Source: an uncultured Dermabacteraceae bacterium (GTDB lineage: Bacteria > Actinomycetota > Actinomycetes > Actinomycetales > Dermabacteraceae). From it: a stretch of 64,000 nucleotides of DNA. The DNA is taken from contig CAMILZ010000008.1 in NCBI GenBank assembly GCA_946223075.1, forward strand, positions 1 to 64,000, written 5' to 3'. The notes below the pieces were generated by a model. The model ran no database searches, was not told the origin of the DNA, and worked only from the letters and a program-made list of their open reading frames with translations. This document shows, one piece after another, positions 49,307-56,494 of the stretch. A program made the position numbers and the translations under genes. The first letter of the stretch is position 1; every line of letters begins with the position of its first letter.

Positions 49307-50053
49307 CTATTCCATTTGGCGATTCAAAACCTCAATCACCTCGTCGGCGGTATCGACGATGTTGATGAGGTCGGTATCTCCGGGCGAGATGTACCCGTAA
49401 CCCTGCTGAACGGTTTCCTCGAGCCACGTCACGAGACCGCTCCAGTACTCGCTGCCGACGAGGATGAGCGGGAACTTCTTGATCTTGTGGGTCTGGATGA
49501 GGCAAAGCGCTTCGAAGAGCTCATCGAACGTCCCGAAACCACCCGGGAACGCCACGAAGGCCTGCGAGTACTTCACGAAGCACGTTTTGCGCGTGAAGAA
49601 GTAGCGGAAGTTCACACCGAGTTCAACGTATTCGTTCATCCCCTGCTCAAAGGGCAACTCGATGCCGAGCCCCACGCTCGTCGTGCCCGCCTCGACCGCG
49701 CCGTGGTTGCCGGCCTCCATGATGCCCGGGCCACCGCCCGTGATGACCGCGAGGCCCATTTTGCCGATGCGCTTCGCGACCTCGCGCGCGAGCTCGTAGT
49801 GCGGGTGATCGGGCTTCGTGCGTGCGCTTCCGAAGAGCGCGACCGCCGGTCCGAGTTCGGCGAGGGCGCCGAAACCTTCAACGAACTCCGACTGGATGCG
49901 CATGACGCGCCAGGGGTCCGTGTGGACCCAATCGCCCTTCTCTGCGTTCTGGAGAAGGCGCTGATCAGTGGTTTCAGTGGGGCGCTGCTTGCCGCGGAGG
50001 AACACGGGACCTTTTCGATAGTCGCTCAACGAGCCGTGATGATGCCTTTTCAT
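49307..50053 (-). CDS. LOG-family protein (TIGR00730, cytokinin-activating type)
   Basis: A 248-residue protein of the former lysine-decarboxylase-like family. The nucleotide-binding motif is FPGGFGTFDELFEALCLIQ, with the upstream ITGGGPGIMEAGNHGA and the conserved arginine in NFRYFFTRK. Members hydrolyse cytokinin riboside or nucleoside 5'-monophosphates to base and ribose 5-phosphate; the older lysine decarboxylase label is wrong. The N-terminal 40 residues (MKRHHHGSLSDYRKGPVFLR) are typical of actinobacterial forms. The start lies ten bases after the dapE stop, so it is the second gene of a dapE transcript, as I recall for Rv1202-Rv1205. Confidence 0.9.
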   Translation of the reverse strand: MKRHHHGSLSDYRKGPVFLRGKQRPTETTDQRLLQNAEKGDWVHTDPWRVMRIQSEFVEGFGALAELGPAVALFGSARTKPDHPHYELAREVAKRIGKMGLAVITGGGPGIMEAGNHGAVEAGTTSVGLGIELPFEQGMNEYVELGVNFRYFFTRKTCFVKYSQAFVAFPGGFGTFDELFEALCLIQTHKIKKFPLILVGSEYWSGLVTWLEETVQQGYGYISPGDTDLINIVDTADEVIEVLNRQME

Positions 50054-50063
50054 GATTTCCACG

Positions 50064-51155
50064 TTAGCGGAGGAACCGCTCAAGAGACTCGTAACACCTT
50101 GTAAGGGCAGCCGTCGGAATAAATTCGTCATCCGTGTGCGCGAGAAGCGGATCGCCCGGACCAAAGTTCACGGCGGGCGTGCCGAGCGCGCTAAAGCGCG
50201 CCACGTCGGTCCACCCCTGCTTCGCCTCCACGCTCACGCCGTCGCCAAGCGCCTCGAGAAACTCCCGGGCCGCGGGTCGCGTAAGGCCGGGCAGTGCACC
50301 ACCCGAGGAATCCGTGACCTCGAGCTCGAGATCGAGGCCCGCAAAGATCCCCTCGACGTGCGCGAGTGCTTCCGCTTCGGTCATATTCGGGGCGAAGCGA
50401 TAGTTCACGAGCATCGAGGCGTGATCGGGAATGACGTTCGTCGCGATCCCACCCTCGATCGCGACCGCGTTGAGGCACTCGCGGTACAGGAGACCGTCGA
50501 GTTCGACGTCCTTCGGTTCGTATTCGGCGAGTCGCGCGAGCGCCCCGGCAAGGCCGTGGATCGCGTTCTTCCCGATCCACGCGCGGCCCGAGTGTGCCGC
50601 GACGCCGCGCGCCGTGAGTCGCACACGCATCGTGCCCTTGCACCCTGCCTCCACTCCCCCGTTTGAGGGCTCACCGAGAATCGCGAAATCCGCTTCGAGC
50701 AGCTCGGGCCGCTCTTGTGCGAGGCGCGTGAGCGAATTAAGGCTCGCATCGACCTCCTCGTGGTCGTAGAAGATCCACGTGAGGTCATGGCGCGGGTCCT
50801 CGAGCGCACACGCGAGCGCGAGGAAAACGGCCACGCCACCCTTCATATCGCACGTCCCGCGACCGATGAGGCGCTCCTCGCCATCAACCACCTCGAGACG
50901 CGAGGGGAGGTTGCTTGCAACGGGAACCGTATCGAGGTGCCCCGCAAGAATGATGCGCTCGTCGCGTCCCAAGTGCGTGCGTGCAATGACCGTGTCACCA
51001 TCGCGCATGACCTCGAGATGGGCGGCGCCGCGAAGAGTCGCCTCAACCCTGTCAGCGAGGCGTGTTTCGTTGCCCGAAACCGACTCCGTATCGACGATCG
51101 CGCGCGTGAGTTCAAGAAGTCCCGCATCGAGCGGCAGGGGTTTTGTGTTCGACAT
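50064..51155 (-). CDS. dapE: Succinyl-diaminopimelate desuccinylase
   Basis: A 363-residue M20 zinc hydrolase that releases LL-diaminopimelate in the lysine/peptidoglycan pathway. Metal ligands are in LAGHLDTVPVASNLPSR and GTCDMKGGVAVFLALA, followed by FYDHEEVDASLNSL with the catalytic glutamates, and the closing GPGDPLLAHTDDEFIP. On the minus strand TAGGCT lies seven bases before the ATG at 51155, favouring it over the GTG two codons earlier. It is divergent from dapD across about 70 bases. Confidence 0.93.
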   Translation of the reverse strand: MSNTKPLPLDAGLLELTRAIVDTESVSGNETRLADRVEATLRGAAHLEVMRDGDTVIARTHLGRDERIILAGHLDTVPVASNLPSRLEVVDGEERLIGRGTCDMKGGVAVFLALACALEDPRHDLTWIFYDHEEVDASLNSLTRLAQERPELLEADFAILGEPSNGGVEAGCKGTMRVRLTARGVAAHSGRAWIGKNAIHGLAGALARLAEYEPKDVELDGLLYRECLNAVAIEGGIATNVIPDHASMLVNYRFAPNMTEAEALAHVEGIFAGLDLELEVTDSSGGALPGLTRPAAREFLEALGDGVSVEAKQGWTDVARFSALGTPAVNFGPGDPLLAHTDDEFIPTAALTRCYESLERFLR

Positions 51156-51162
51156 GCTCACA

Positions 51163-51168
51163 AGCCTA
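51163..51168 (-). promoter_or_regulatory. -10 element (TAGGCT) of dapE, leaderless type
   Basis: On the minus strand TAGGCT is followed by TGTGAGC and the ATG. The mirror element TAGCCT serves dapD 44 bases away, so the two divergent genes have matching -10 elements and spacing. Confidence 0.5.
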
Positions 51169-51211
51169 GAGGTTTTCGGCGTGCTCTAACGAAAAGCGAA
51201 GAGGCGCCCTA

Positions 51212-51217
51212 TAGCCT
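51212..51217 (+). promoter_or_regulatory. -10 element (TAGCCT) of dapD, leaderless type
   Basis: TAGCCT ends seven bases before the dapD ATG (spacer GTGAACC). No Shine-Dalgarno is present. Confidence 0.5.
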
Positions 51218-51224
51218 GTGAACC

Positions 51225-52175
51225 ATGACTGAGAACAAGAGCGCATGGGGCATCGGCCTCGCAACGATCGCGGCAAACGGCACGACCCTCGACACGTGGT
51301 TCCCGGCCCCCGAGCTCGGGTCCGCCCCCGCAGATGTCGAAAGCCATCCCCTCGCTGCAGCCCTCGCGAAGGCCGCACACGAAGACGCCGCACGCGGCAC
51401 GCGCCAGGAAGTTGTCACGCGCGTGATCTCCCTTGACGAACCGCCGCGCGACGCGTCCGATGCGTACCTGCGCCTCCACCTCCTCTCGCACCGCCTCGTG
51501 GAGCCCAACGAGCAGAACCTCGAGGGCCTCTTCGGCGCGCTTACCAACGTCGTGTGGACCTCCGAGGGGCCATGCGCCGTTGACGGTTTCGAAGACACGC
51601 GCCTTCGCCTCATGAGCGAAGGCCGCCGCCCCACCGTGTACTCGATCGACAAGTTCCCCCGCATGGTGGACTACGTCGTTCCCGAGGGCGTGCGCATCGG
51701 CGACGCCGATCGTCTGCGCCTCGGCGCGCATCTCGCGAGCGGCACGACCGTCATGCACGAAGGCTTCGTGAACTTCAATGCTGGCACCCTTGGCGCCTCA
51801 ATGATCGAAGGCCGCATCTCCCAGGGCGTCGTCGTGGGCGATGGCTCCGACATCGGTGGCGGCGCCTCCACCATGGGCACTCTCTCCGGCGGTGGAACGG
51901 AGCGCGTGAGCGTCGGGGAACGCTCACTCGTCGGCGCAGAAGCGGGTGTTGGCATCGCCCTCGGTGATGACTGCATCGTCGAAGCCGGCCTCTACGTCAC
52001 GGCGGGAACGAAGGTCACGCTCATCGACGGCGACGAGCGCTCGGTCGTCAAGGCCCGCGAGCTCTCAGGGGTCTCGAGTCTCCTGTTCCGCCGCAACTCG
52101 CAAACGGGCGCCGTCGAGGCCGTCTCGCGCTCGAACAAGCGGGTTGAGCTCAACTCCGACCTCCACGCGAACTAA
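51225..52175 (+). CDS. dapD: Tetrahydrodipicolinate N-succinyltransferase
   Basis: A 316-residue acyltransferase that succinylates tetrahydrodipicolinate in lysine/diaminopimelate synthesis. It is the actinobacterial form: an N-terminal domain (SAWGIGLATIAANGTTLDTW) and a left-handed beta-helix with hexapeptide repeats (VRIGDADRLRLGAHLASGTT, FVNFNAGTLGASMIEGRIS, GDGSDIGGGASTMGTLSGGG). The catalytic glutamate/glycine loop around EGRISQGV is present. It is two bases from the next gene, so the two are co-transcribed. Confidence 0.95.
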   Translation: MTENKSAWGIGLATIAANGTTLDTWFPAPELGSAPADVESHPLAAALAKAAHEDAARGTRQEVVTRVISLDEPPRDASDAYLRLHLLSHRLVEPNEQNLEGLFGALTNVVWTSEGPCAVDGFEDTRLRLMSEGRRPTVYSIDKFPRMVDYVVPEGVRIGDADRLRLGAHLASGTTVMHEGFVNFNAGTLGASMIEGRISQGVVVGDGSDIGGGASTMGTLSGGGTERVSVGERSLVGAEAGVGIALGDDCIVEAGLYVTAGTKVTLIDGDERSVVKARELSGVSSLLFRRNSQTGAVEAVSRSNKRVELNSDLHAN

Positions 52176-52177
52176 CG

Positions 52178-53104
52178 ATGGCGAAACGTCCCGCGCTCTC
52201 GCGCGTGGTCATCCCGCTCACGCTTCTCGCGGTCTTTCTCGCGGTCGTGGGCGGGAGCTTCGCTGCGCTCACGCTCTTCGACGACGGTCAGCGCACGGGA
52301 CAGTGCACGGCAAGCGGATTCGAGACTGAGCGCTCGTACTCGACCGAGCAAACCCTCAACGCCGCAACGATCGCCGCGGTCTCGGTCGACATGGGCCTTC
52401 CCCCGCGCGCGGCGTCGATTGCCCTCGCAACGGCCTACCAGGAATCGAAGCTCAAGAACATCGATTACGGCGATCGCGACTCCGTGGGCCTTTTCCAGCA
52501 GCGCCCCTCGCAGGGATGGGGCACCGAAGAGCAGATCATGGACCCGGTATATGCCTCGACAGCCTTTTACGAGAAGCTCGTGAAGGTCAAGGGATACGAG
52601 ACCATGAAGATCACCGTCGCGGCGCAGAAGGTGCAGCGGTCGGCTTTCCCCGATGCCTACGGGGATCACGAAGTCGAAGGTCGCCTCTTTGCCTCGGCCC
52701 TCACCGGCCAAAGCGGTCCCGAACTCGAATGCGATCTCGCCCCCGCCGGAGGCCCCGCGCATCCCGAAAGCCTGCGCAAGGCTCTCGCGCGGGAGTTTCC
52801 GCGTTTGATCGAGTCGGGCGAGGTCTCGAGCTCCCTGGGCTCGGCGGGAAAAGGCGCGCCGAAGAACGCCGGTGCAACGACGGTCGTCATCACCCCTGGC
52901 AGCGAACGGCGGGGCTGGGCACTCGCCAACTGGGCCGTGGCACACTCCGCGAACGACAACATCGTGGGGGTCGACTTCGCCGGCAAGCGCTGGGATCGCT
53001 CGCGCCACGTCGACAAGGACTCCTCCCAGTGGAGCTCCGACGCCACGGGCGGCGACGGCGCCGCCGACGGCGCGGTCGTCATCTACTTCGCGAAGGGCGC
53101 CTGA
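52178..53104 (+). CDS. Membrane-anchored lytic-transglycosylase-like protein
   Basis: A 308-residue protein with one N-terminal helix (VVIPLTLLAVFLAVVGGSFAALTLF) and an external domain. IALATAYQESKLKNIDYGDRD followed by SVGLFQQRPSQGWGT resembles the catalytic glutamate (in QESK) and GLFQ motif of goose-lysozyme or soluble-lytic-transglycosylase folds. Database names for relatives are vague (sometimes heavy metal transporter), and I think those are wrong. A Pro/Ala/Gly-rich linker follows, then a C-terminal domain ending VVIYFAKGA. The gene starts two bases after dapD, linking a probable wall-cutting enzyme to synthesis of its cross-linking amino acid. Confidence 0.75.
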   Translation: MAKRPALSRVVIPLTLLAVFLAVVGGSFAALTLFDDGQRTGQCTASGFETERSYSTEQTLNAATIAAVSVDMGLPPRAASIALATAYQESKLKNIDYGDRDSVGLFQQRPSQGWGTEEQIMDPVYASTAFYEKLVKVKGYETMKITVAAQKVQRSAFPDAYGDHEVEGRLFASALTGQSGPELECDLAPAGGPAHPESLRKALAREFPRLIESGEVSSSLGSAGKGAPKNAGATTVVITPGSERRGWALANWAVAHSANDNIVGVDFAGKRWDRSRHVDKDSSQWSSDATGGDGAADGAVVIYFAKGA

Positions 53105-53131
53105 CCCCTCGAATTTTTCGGCGCGCCGTGT

Positions 53132-54478
53132 CTACTTCCGGTCCTCGCGAGCCTTGAGCTCCTCGTGGAGGTCGTGAAGCAAGAGTTCCGACGTGCCCGT
53201 GCGATCTTCGAGCGGAACGTAGTCGCGTTTCGCCTCCCCCGTGTAGATCTGGCGCGGCCGCATGATCTTCGTGTCGGGGTCGGCAATCGCTTCTTGCCAC
53301 TGCGCGATCCACCCCGGAAGCCGGCCGATCGCGAAGAGCACCGTGAACATGTGCGTGGGAAAACCCATCGCCTTGTAGATGATGCCCGTGTAAAAATCGA
53401 TGTTCGGGTAGAGGTTGCGCTCGATGAAATAGTCGTCGTTGAGCGCGATCTCTTCAAGCTTCATCGCGAGTTCGAGTCGCTCATCGTGGATGCCCATCCG
53501 CTCGAGAACCGTATCGGCAATGCCCTTCACGAACTTCGCGCGGGGATCGTAGTTCTTGTACACGCGGTGGCCAAAGCCCATGAGCCTGGTCGAGTCGTCC
53601 TTGTTCTTGACCTTCTCCATGAATACTCGCGGATCCTGACCGGTTTTTCGAAGGTCGTCGAGCATGTGCATGACGCGCGTGTTAGCGCCGCCGTGTGCTG
53701 GCCCCGAGAGCGCAGCAACGCCCGCGGAGATCGACGAGAACAAGTCCGCGCCCGCCGATCCCACGAGCCTCACGGCCGTTGCCGAGCAATTCTGCTCGTG
53801 ATCGGCATGAAGAATGAAAAGCTGCTCGAGCGCGCGCACCACGACGGGGTCCGCGACGAAATCCTCAACGGGGAACGCGAACATGAGGCGCAAGAAATTT
53901 TGCACGAGGCTCAGCGAGTTATCCGGGTACATGAGCGGCTGCCCGTTCGCGACGCGGTGCGCGTACGCGGCCATCGTGGGCATTTTCGCGAGAAGACGCA
54001 AGGTCGAGATGCGCACTTGCTCGGGGTCGCTCGGGTCAAGCGAATCCTGGTAGAAGGTCGACAGCGCGCTCACGCCCGCTTGGAGCACGGCCATGGGGGC
54101 GGCATCGCGCGGAAGGGCGATGAACACGCGCTTGAGGTTTTCGTCGAGAAGAGTCCGCTGCTCGATCGAGTGCACGAACTGGTCGAGCTGTCCCTTCGTG
54201 GGCAGCTCGCCAAAGATCAAGAGGAATGCGACCTCAAGGTAGCTCGAGTGCTCAGCGAGCTGCTCGATCGGGTAGCCGCGGTGCCGGAGAATCCCAGCCT
54301 CACCATCGATGAACGTAATGGCCGACGTCGTCGGCGCCGTGTTCATGAGCCCCGGGTCAAACGTCACCGCCCCCGTTTCCTTGCGCAGCCCCGCGATCGA
54401 CACACCGAGGTTGCCCTCGGTCGGCTCGACGAGCGGCAGATCCAGGTTTAGGTCATTGACGCTGAAGTGTGCGGTCAT
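53132..54478 (-). CDS. gltA: Citrate synthase (type II)
   Basis: A 448-residue enzyme that makes citrate from acetyl-CoA and oxaloacetate. The N-terminal small beta domain (AGLRKETGAVTFDPGLMNTA, ITFIDGEAGILRHRGYPIEQLAEHSSY) marks the hexameric type II form. Catalytic histidines are in LHADHEQNCSATAVRL, SGPAHGGANTRVMHML and GFGHRVYKNYDPRAK, and the aspartate is in NIDFYTGIIYKAMGFP. AAAGGA lies six bases before the ATG. It follows dapC after 30 bases on the same strand, so read-through is possible. Confidence 0.95.
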   Translation of the reverse strand: MTAHFSVNDLNLDLPLVEPTEGNLGVSIAGLRKETGAVTFDPGLMNTAPTTSAITFIDGEAGILRHRGYPIEQLAEHSSYLEVAFLLIFGELPTKGQLDQFVHSIEQRTLLDENLKRVFIALPRDAAPMAVLQAGVSALSTFYQDSLDPSDPEQVRISTLRLLAKMPTMAAYAHRVANGQPLMYPDNSLSLVQNFLRLMFAFPVEDFVADPVVVRALEQLFILHADHEQNCSATAVRLVGSAGADLFSSISAGVAALSGPAHGGANTRVMHMLDDLRKTGQDPRVFMEKVKNKDDSTRLMGFGHRVYKNYDPRAKFVKGIADTVLERMGIHDERLELAMKLEEIALNDDYFIERNLYPNIDFYTGIIYKAMGFPTHMFTVLFAIGRLPGWIAQWQEAIADPDTKIMRPRQIYTGEAKRDYVPLEDRTGTSELLLHDLHEELKAREDRK

Positions 54479-54508
54479 CGCGTTCCTTTCGTGTCTGTCG
54501 CAGCGCTC

Positions 54509-55654
54509 TTAGCGGGCGGCTCGGAGCCTTTCGGCCGCGCTAGCGATCCGCTCGTCCGTCGCGGTAAGGGAGATGCGCACATGTCGCGCACCCGCCTCGC
54601 CGTAAAAGGTACCGGGGGCAGCGAGGATTCCCAATTTTGCAAGGCGCTCAATGCTCGCTTCGCTCGCCTCACCGAACGTCGTCCACAGGTAAAGGCCTGC
54701 CTCGGAGTGTTCGATCTTCCCTCCGAACGCCTCGAGAGCAGGGGCGAGGGTTTCACGGCGAGCGCGGTAGATTTCGCGCTGGTGGGAGGCCGACGCCTCC
54801 TCGCCGAGAGCCGCCACCATAGCGTTTTGGATGGGGCCGGGCATCATGAGTCCGGCGTGCTTGCGAACCTGGAGGAGCTCCCCTACGAGGTCCGGATCGC
54901 CTGCGACAAAGGCGGCGCGGTAGCCCGCGAGGTTCGACTGTTTCGAGAGCGAGTACACGCAAAGGAGCCCGGTGAGATCGCCGTCGTTGACGCGGGGGTC
55001 GAGGATCGAGGGGGCCTCGCCCAACTCCCACGTGAGCGGCGCGTAGCACTCGTCGGAGGCGACGATGATGTCGCGCTCGCGCGCCCACGACACGAGCGCA
55101 CGCATCTCCGAGACGCGAAGAACGGCCCCGGTGGGGTTCGAAGGGGAATTGAGCCACAGGAGCCGCACGTTCGCGAGGTGAGCGTCGGAAACTCCCTCGC
55201 CTTCGCCCGCGAGCGCACGCACGTCGACCGGCACGGGGGTAGCCCCCGCGAGTCGCGCGCCAAGATCGTAGGTCGGGTAGGCGATGTGCGGGAAGACGAC
55301 CGCGTCGCCCGCCCCGATGCCGAGCTGGAATGGGAGGTGCGCGACGAGTTCCTTCGAGCCGATGGTCGGAAGCACGCCGCTCACGTCAAAGGAGGAAGGA
55401 GCACCGCGGTGCGTGCGGCAAAACTCGGCGATCGCTTCGCGCAGCTCGCTCGTGCCGGCAACCGTCGGATATCCGTGGGCGTCGGAAGCCGCGCTCAGCG
55501 CTTCTCGCGCGACGTCCGGAGTTTCATCGACGGGAGTGCCAACGGAGAGATCGACGATCCCACCAGGGTGGCTCTCGGCCTTCGCACGTGCCGAGGCGAG
55601 CGAATCCCAGGGGAAGGCGGGCAGGGACGAGACGAGGGAAGTGCGCGTATTCAC
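54509..55654 (-). CDS. dapC: Succinyldiaminopimelate transaminase
   Basis: A 381-residue class I/II PLP aminotransferase. The PLP lysine is in VYSLSKQSNLAGYRAAF, with NPTGA (SPSNPTGAVL) and the D-E-C-Y motif (IVASDECYAPLTW) as expected. It starts PAFPWDSLASARAKAESHPGG, the actinobacterial DapC N-terminus. The immediate upstream ferredoxin gene is the conserved fdxA-dapC pair. It acts between DapD and DapE, both encoded nearby. The GTG start has TAAGAT six bases upstream and GAGGGA abutting, so it may have a leaderless promoter within the run of genes from typA. Confidence 0.92.
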   Translation of the reverse strand: MNTRTSLVSSLPAFPWDSLASARAKAESHPGGIVDLSVGTPVDETPDVAREALSAASDAHGYPTVAGTSELREAIAEFCRTHRGAPSSFDVSGVLPTIGSKELVAHLPFQLGIGAGDAVVFPHIAYPTYDLGARLAGATPVPVDVRALAGEGEGVSDAHLANVRLLWLNSPSNPTGAVLRVSEMRALVSWARERDIIVASDECYAPLTWELGEAPSILDPRVNDGDLTGLLCVYSLSKQSNLAGYRAAFVAGDPDLVGELLQVRKHAGLMMPGPIQNAMVAALGEEASASHQREIYRARRETLAPALEAFGGKIEHSEAGLYLWTTFGEASEASIERLAKLGILAAPGTFYGEAGARHVRISLTATDERIASAAERLRAAR

Positions 55655-55660
55655 TCCCTC

Positions 55661-55666
55661 ATCTTA
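55661..55666 (-). promoter_or_regulatory. -10 element (TAAGAT) of dapC, leaderless type
   Basis: On the minus strand TAAGAT is followed by GAGGGA and the GTG at 55654. It is one of the closest matches to the -10 consensus among these elements and lies in the 19-base gap after fdxA. Confidence 0.45.
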
Positions 55667-55673
55667 CGGTGCC

Positions 55674-56006
55674 TCAGCCCTCGAGCGGATTCTCCTGCAG
55701 CGGCAGCTTCGCAATGACCTCGTGGTCGAACGACTGCGGGCCGAGCTTCGCGGCACCGCCCGGGCTTCCGAGCTCGTCGAAGAACTCGACGTTCGCCCGG
55801 TAGTACTCGCTCCACTGATCGGGGAGGTCGTCTTCGTAGTAGATCGCTTCGACGGGACACACGGGCTCGCACGCGCCGCAATCGACGCATTCGTCGGGTT
55901 GGATGTAGAGCGAGCGCTCGCCTTCGTAGATGCAGTCCACGGGGCATTCGTCGACGCATGCGCGGTCTTTGACATCCACGCACGGGAGGGCGATGACGTA
56001 GGTCAT
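55674..56006 (-). CDS. fdxA: 7Fe ferredoxin FdxA
   Basis: A 110-residue ferredoxin with one [3Fe-4S] and one [4Fe-4S] cluster. Cysteines lie at 9, 17, 21 and 25 (CVDVKDRACVDECPVDC) and in CVDCGACEPVCPVEAI near residues 40-55. The replaced cysteine spacing at 9-17 gives the 3Fe site of mycobacterial FdxA/FdxC. The C-terminal half is the usual extension (WSEYYRANVEFFDELGSPGG). The ATG overlaps the preceding stop in ATGA, with AAAGGA upstream. It is a small soluble electron carrier. Confidence 0.94.
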   Translation of the reverse strand: MTYVIALPCVDVKDRACVDECPVDCIYEGERSLYIQPDECVDCGACEPVCPVEAIYYEDDLPDQWSEYYRANVEFFDELGSPGGAAKLGPQSFDHEVIAKLPLQENPLEG

Positions 56007-56479
56007 GGCTTCACTGTCCTTTCTTCGCGCTTGGTCGCGCGCGCGATGTTTCTGATTTGAATGATCCACACGAGTGCGGCGCCGACGAGGGGCACGATCA
56101 CGCCGAGGAACTGCGCCACCCAGCCCTGCCACTGCGCTTCGCCGGCGATCTGCGCGGGAACGAGGAGGCCGCCCCCGAGTGACGTGCCAGAAAAATACAT
56201 GGCGACGAGTGTGAACGCGAGGGCCTCCATGAAGAGCGGGAGCTTGCGCCCGCTGAGGGCCACGAGCCCAACGGTCGCGATCGCCTGGAAGGCGAAGCCC
56301 AGAGCAAGACCCCAGGGAAGCTGCACTCCTCCGACGGTTGAGCGCATGCGGTGCGTCCCAATCACGACAAGGCCGCCGAGCACCCCCACAATCGCGCCGA
56401 CGACGATCTCGGTCGCGCGTGAGGCGGGTGTGGTGCCATCAAAAAAGATGCCACCGCCGTTCGGATCTTTCGCGTTCAT
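56003..56479 (-). CDS. Small four-helix membrane protein (DUF6113-like)
   Basis: A 158-residue protein with four hydrophobic segments (TEIVVGAIVGVLGGLVVIG, GLALGFAFQAIATVGLVAL, LFMEALAFTLVAMYFSG, FLGVIVPLVGAALVWIIQI) and a basic tail (RATKREERTVKP). It resembles DUF6113 proteins found beside fdxA in actinobacteria. No function is known. It is coupled to fdxA by an ATGA overlap and lies 15 bases after typA, with no obvious ribosome site. Confidence 0.78.
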   Translation of the reverse strand: MNAKDPNGGGIFFDGTTPASRATEIVVGAIVGVLGGLVVIGTHRMRSTVGGVQLPWGLALGFAFQAIATVGLVALSGRKLPLFMEALAFTLVAMYFSGTSLGGGLLVPAQIAGEAQWQGWVAQFLGVIVPLVGAALVWIIQIRNIARATKREERTVKP

Positions 56480-56494
56480 CGCTCGCGCCTCGAG

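Noticed and set aside
49307..50053. Lysine decarboxylase
   Set aside because: The PGGxGTxxE nucleotide motif and absence of a PLP site place it in the LOG phosphoribohydrolase family; the lysine decarboxylase name is a known legacy error.
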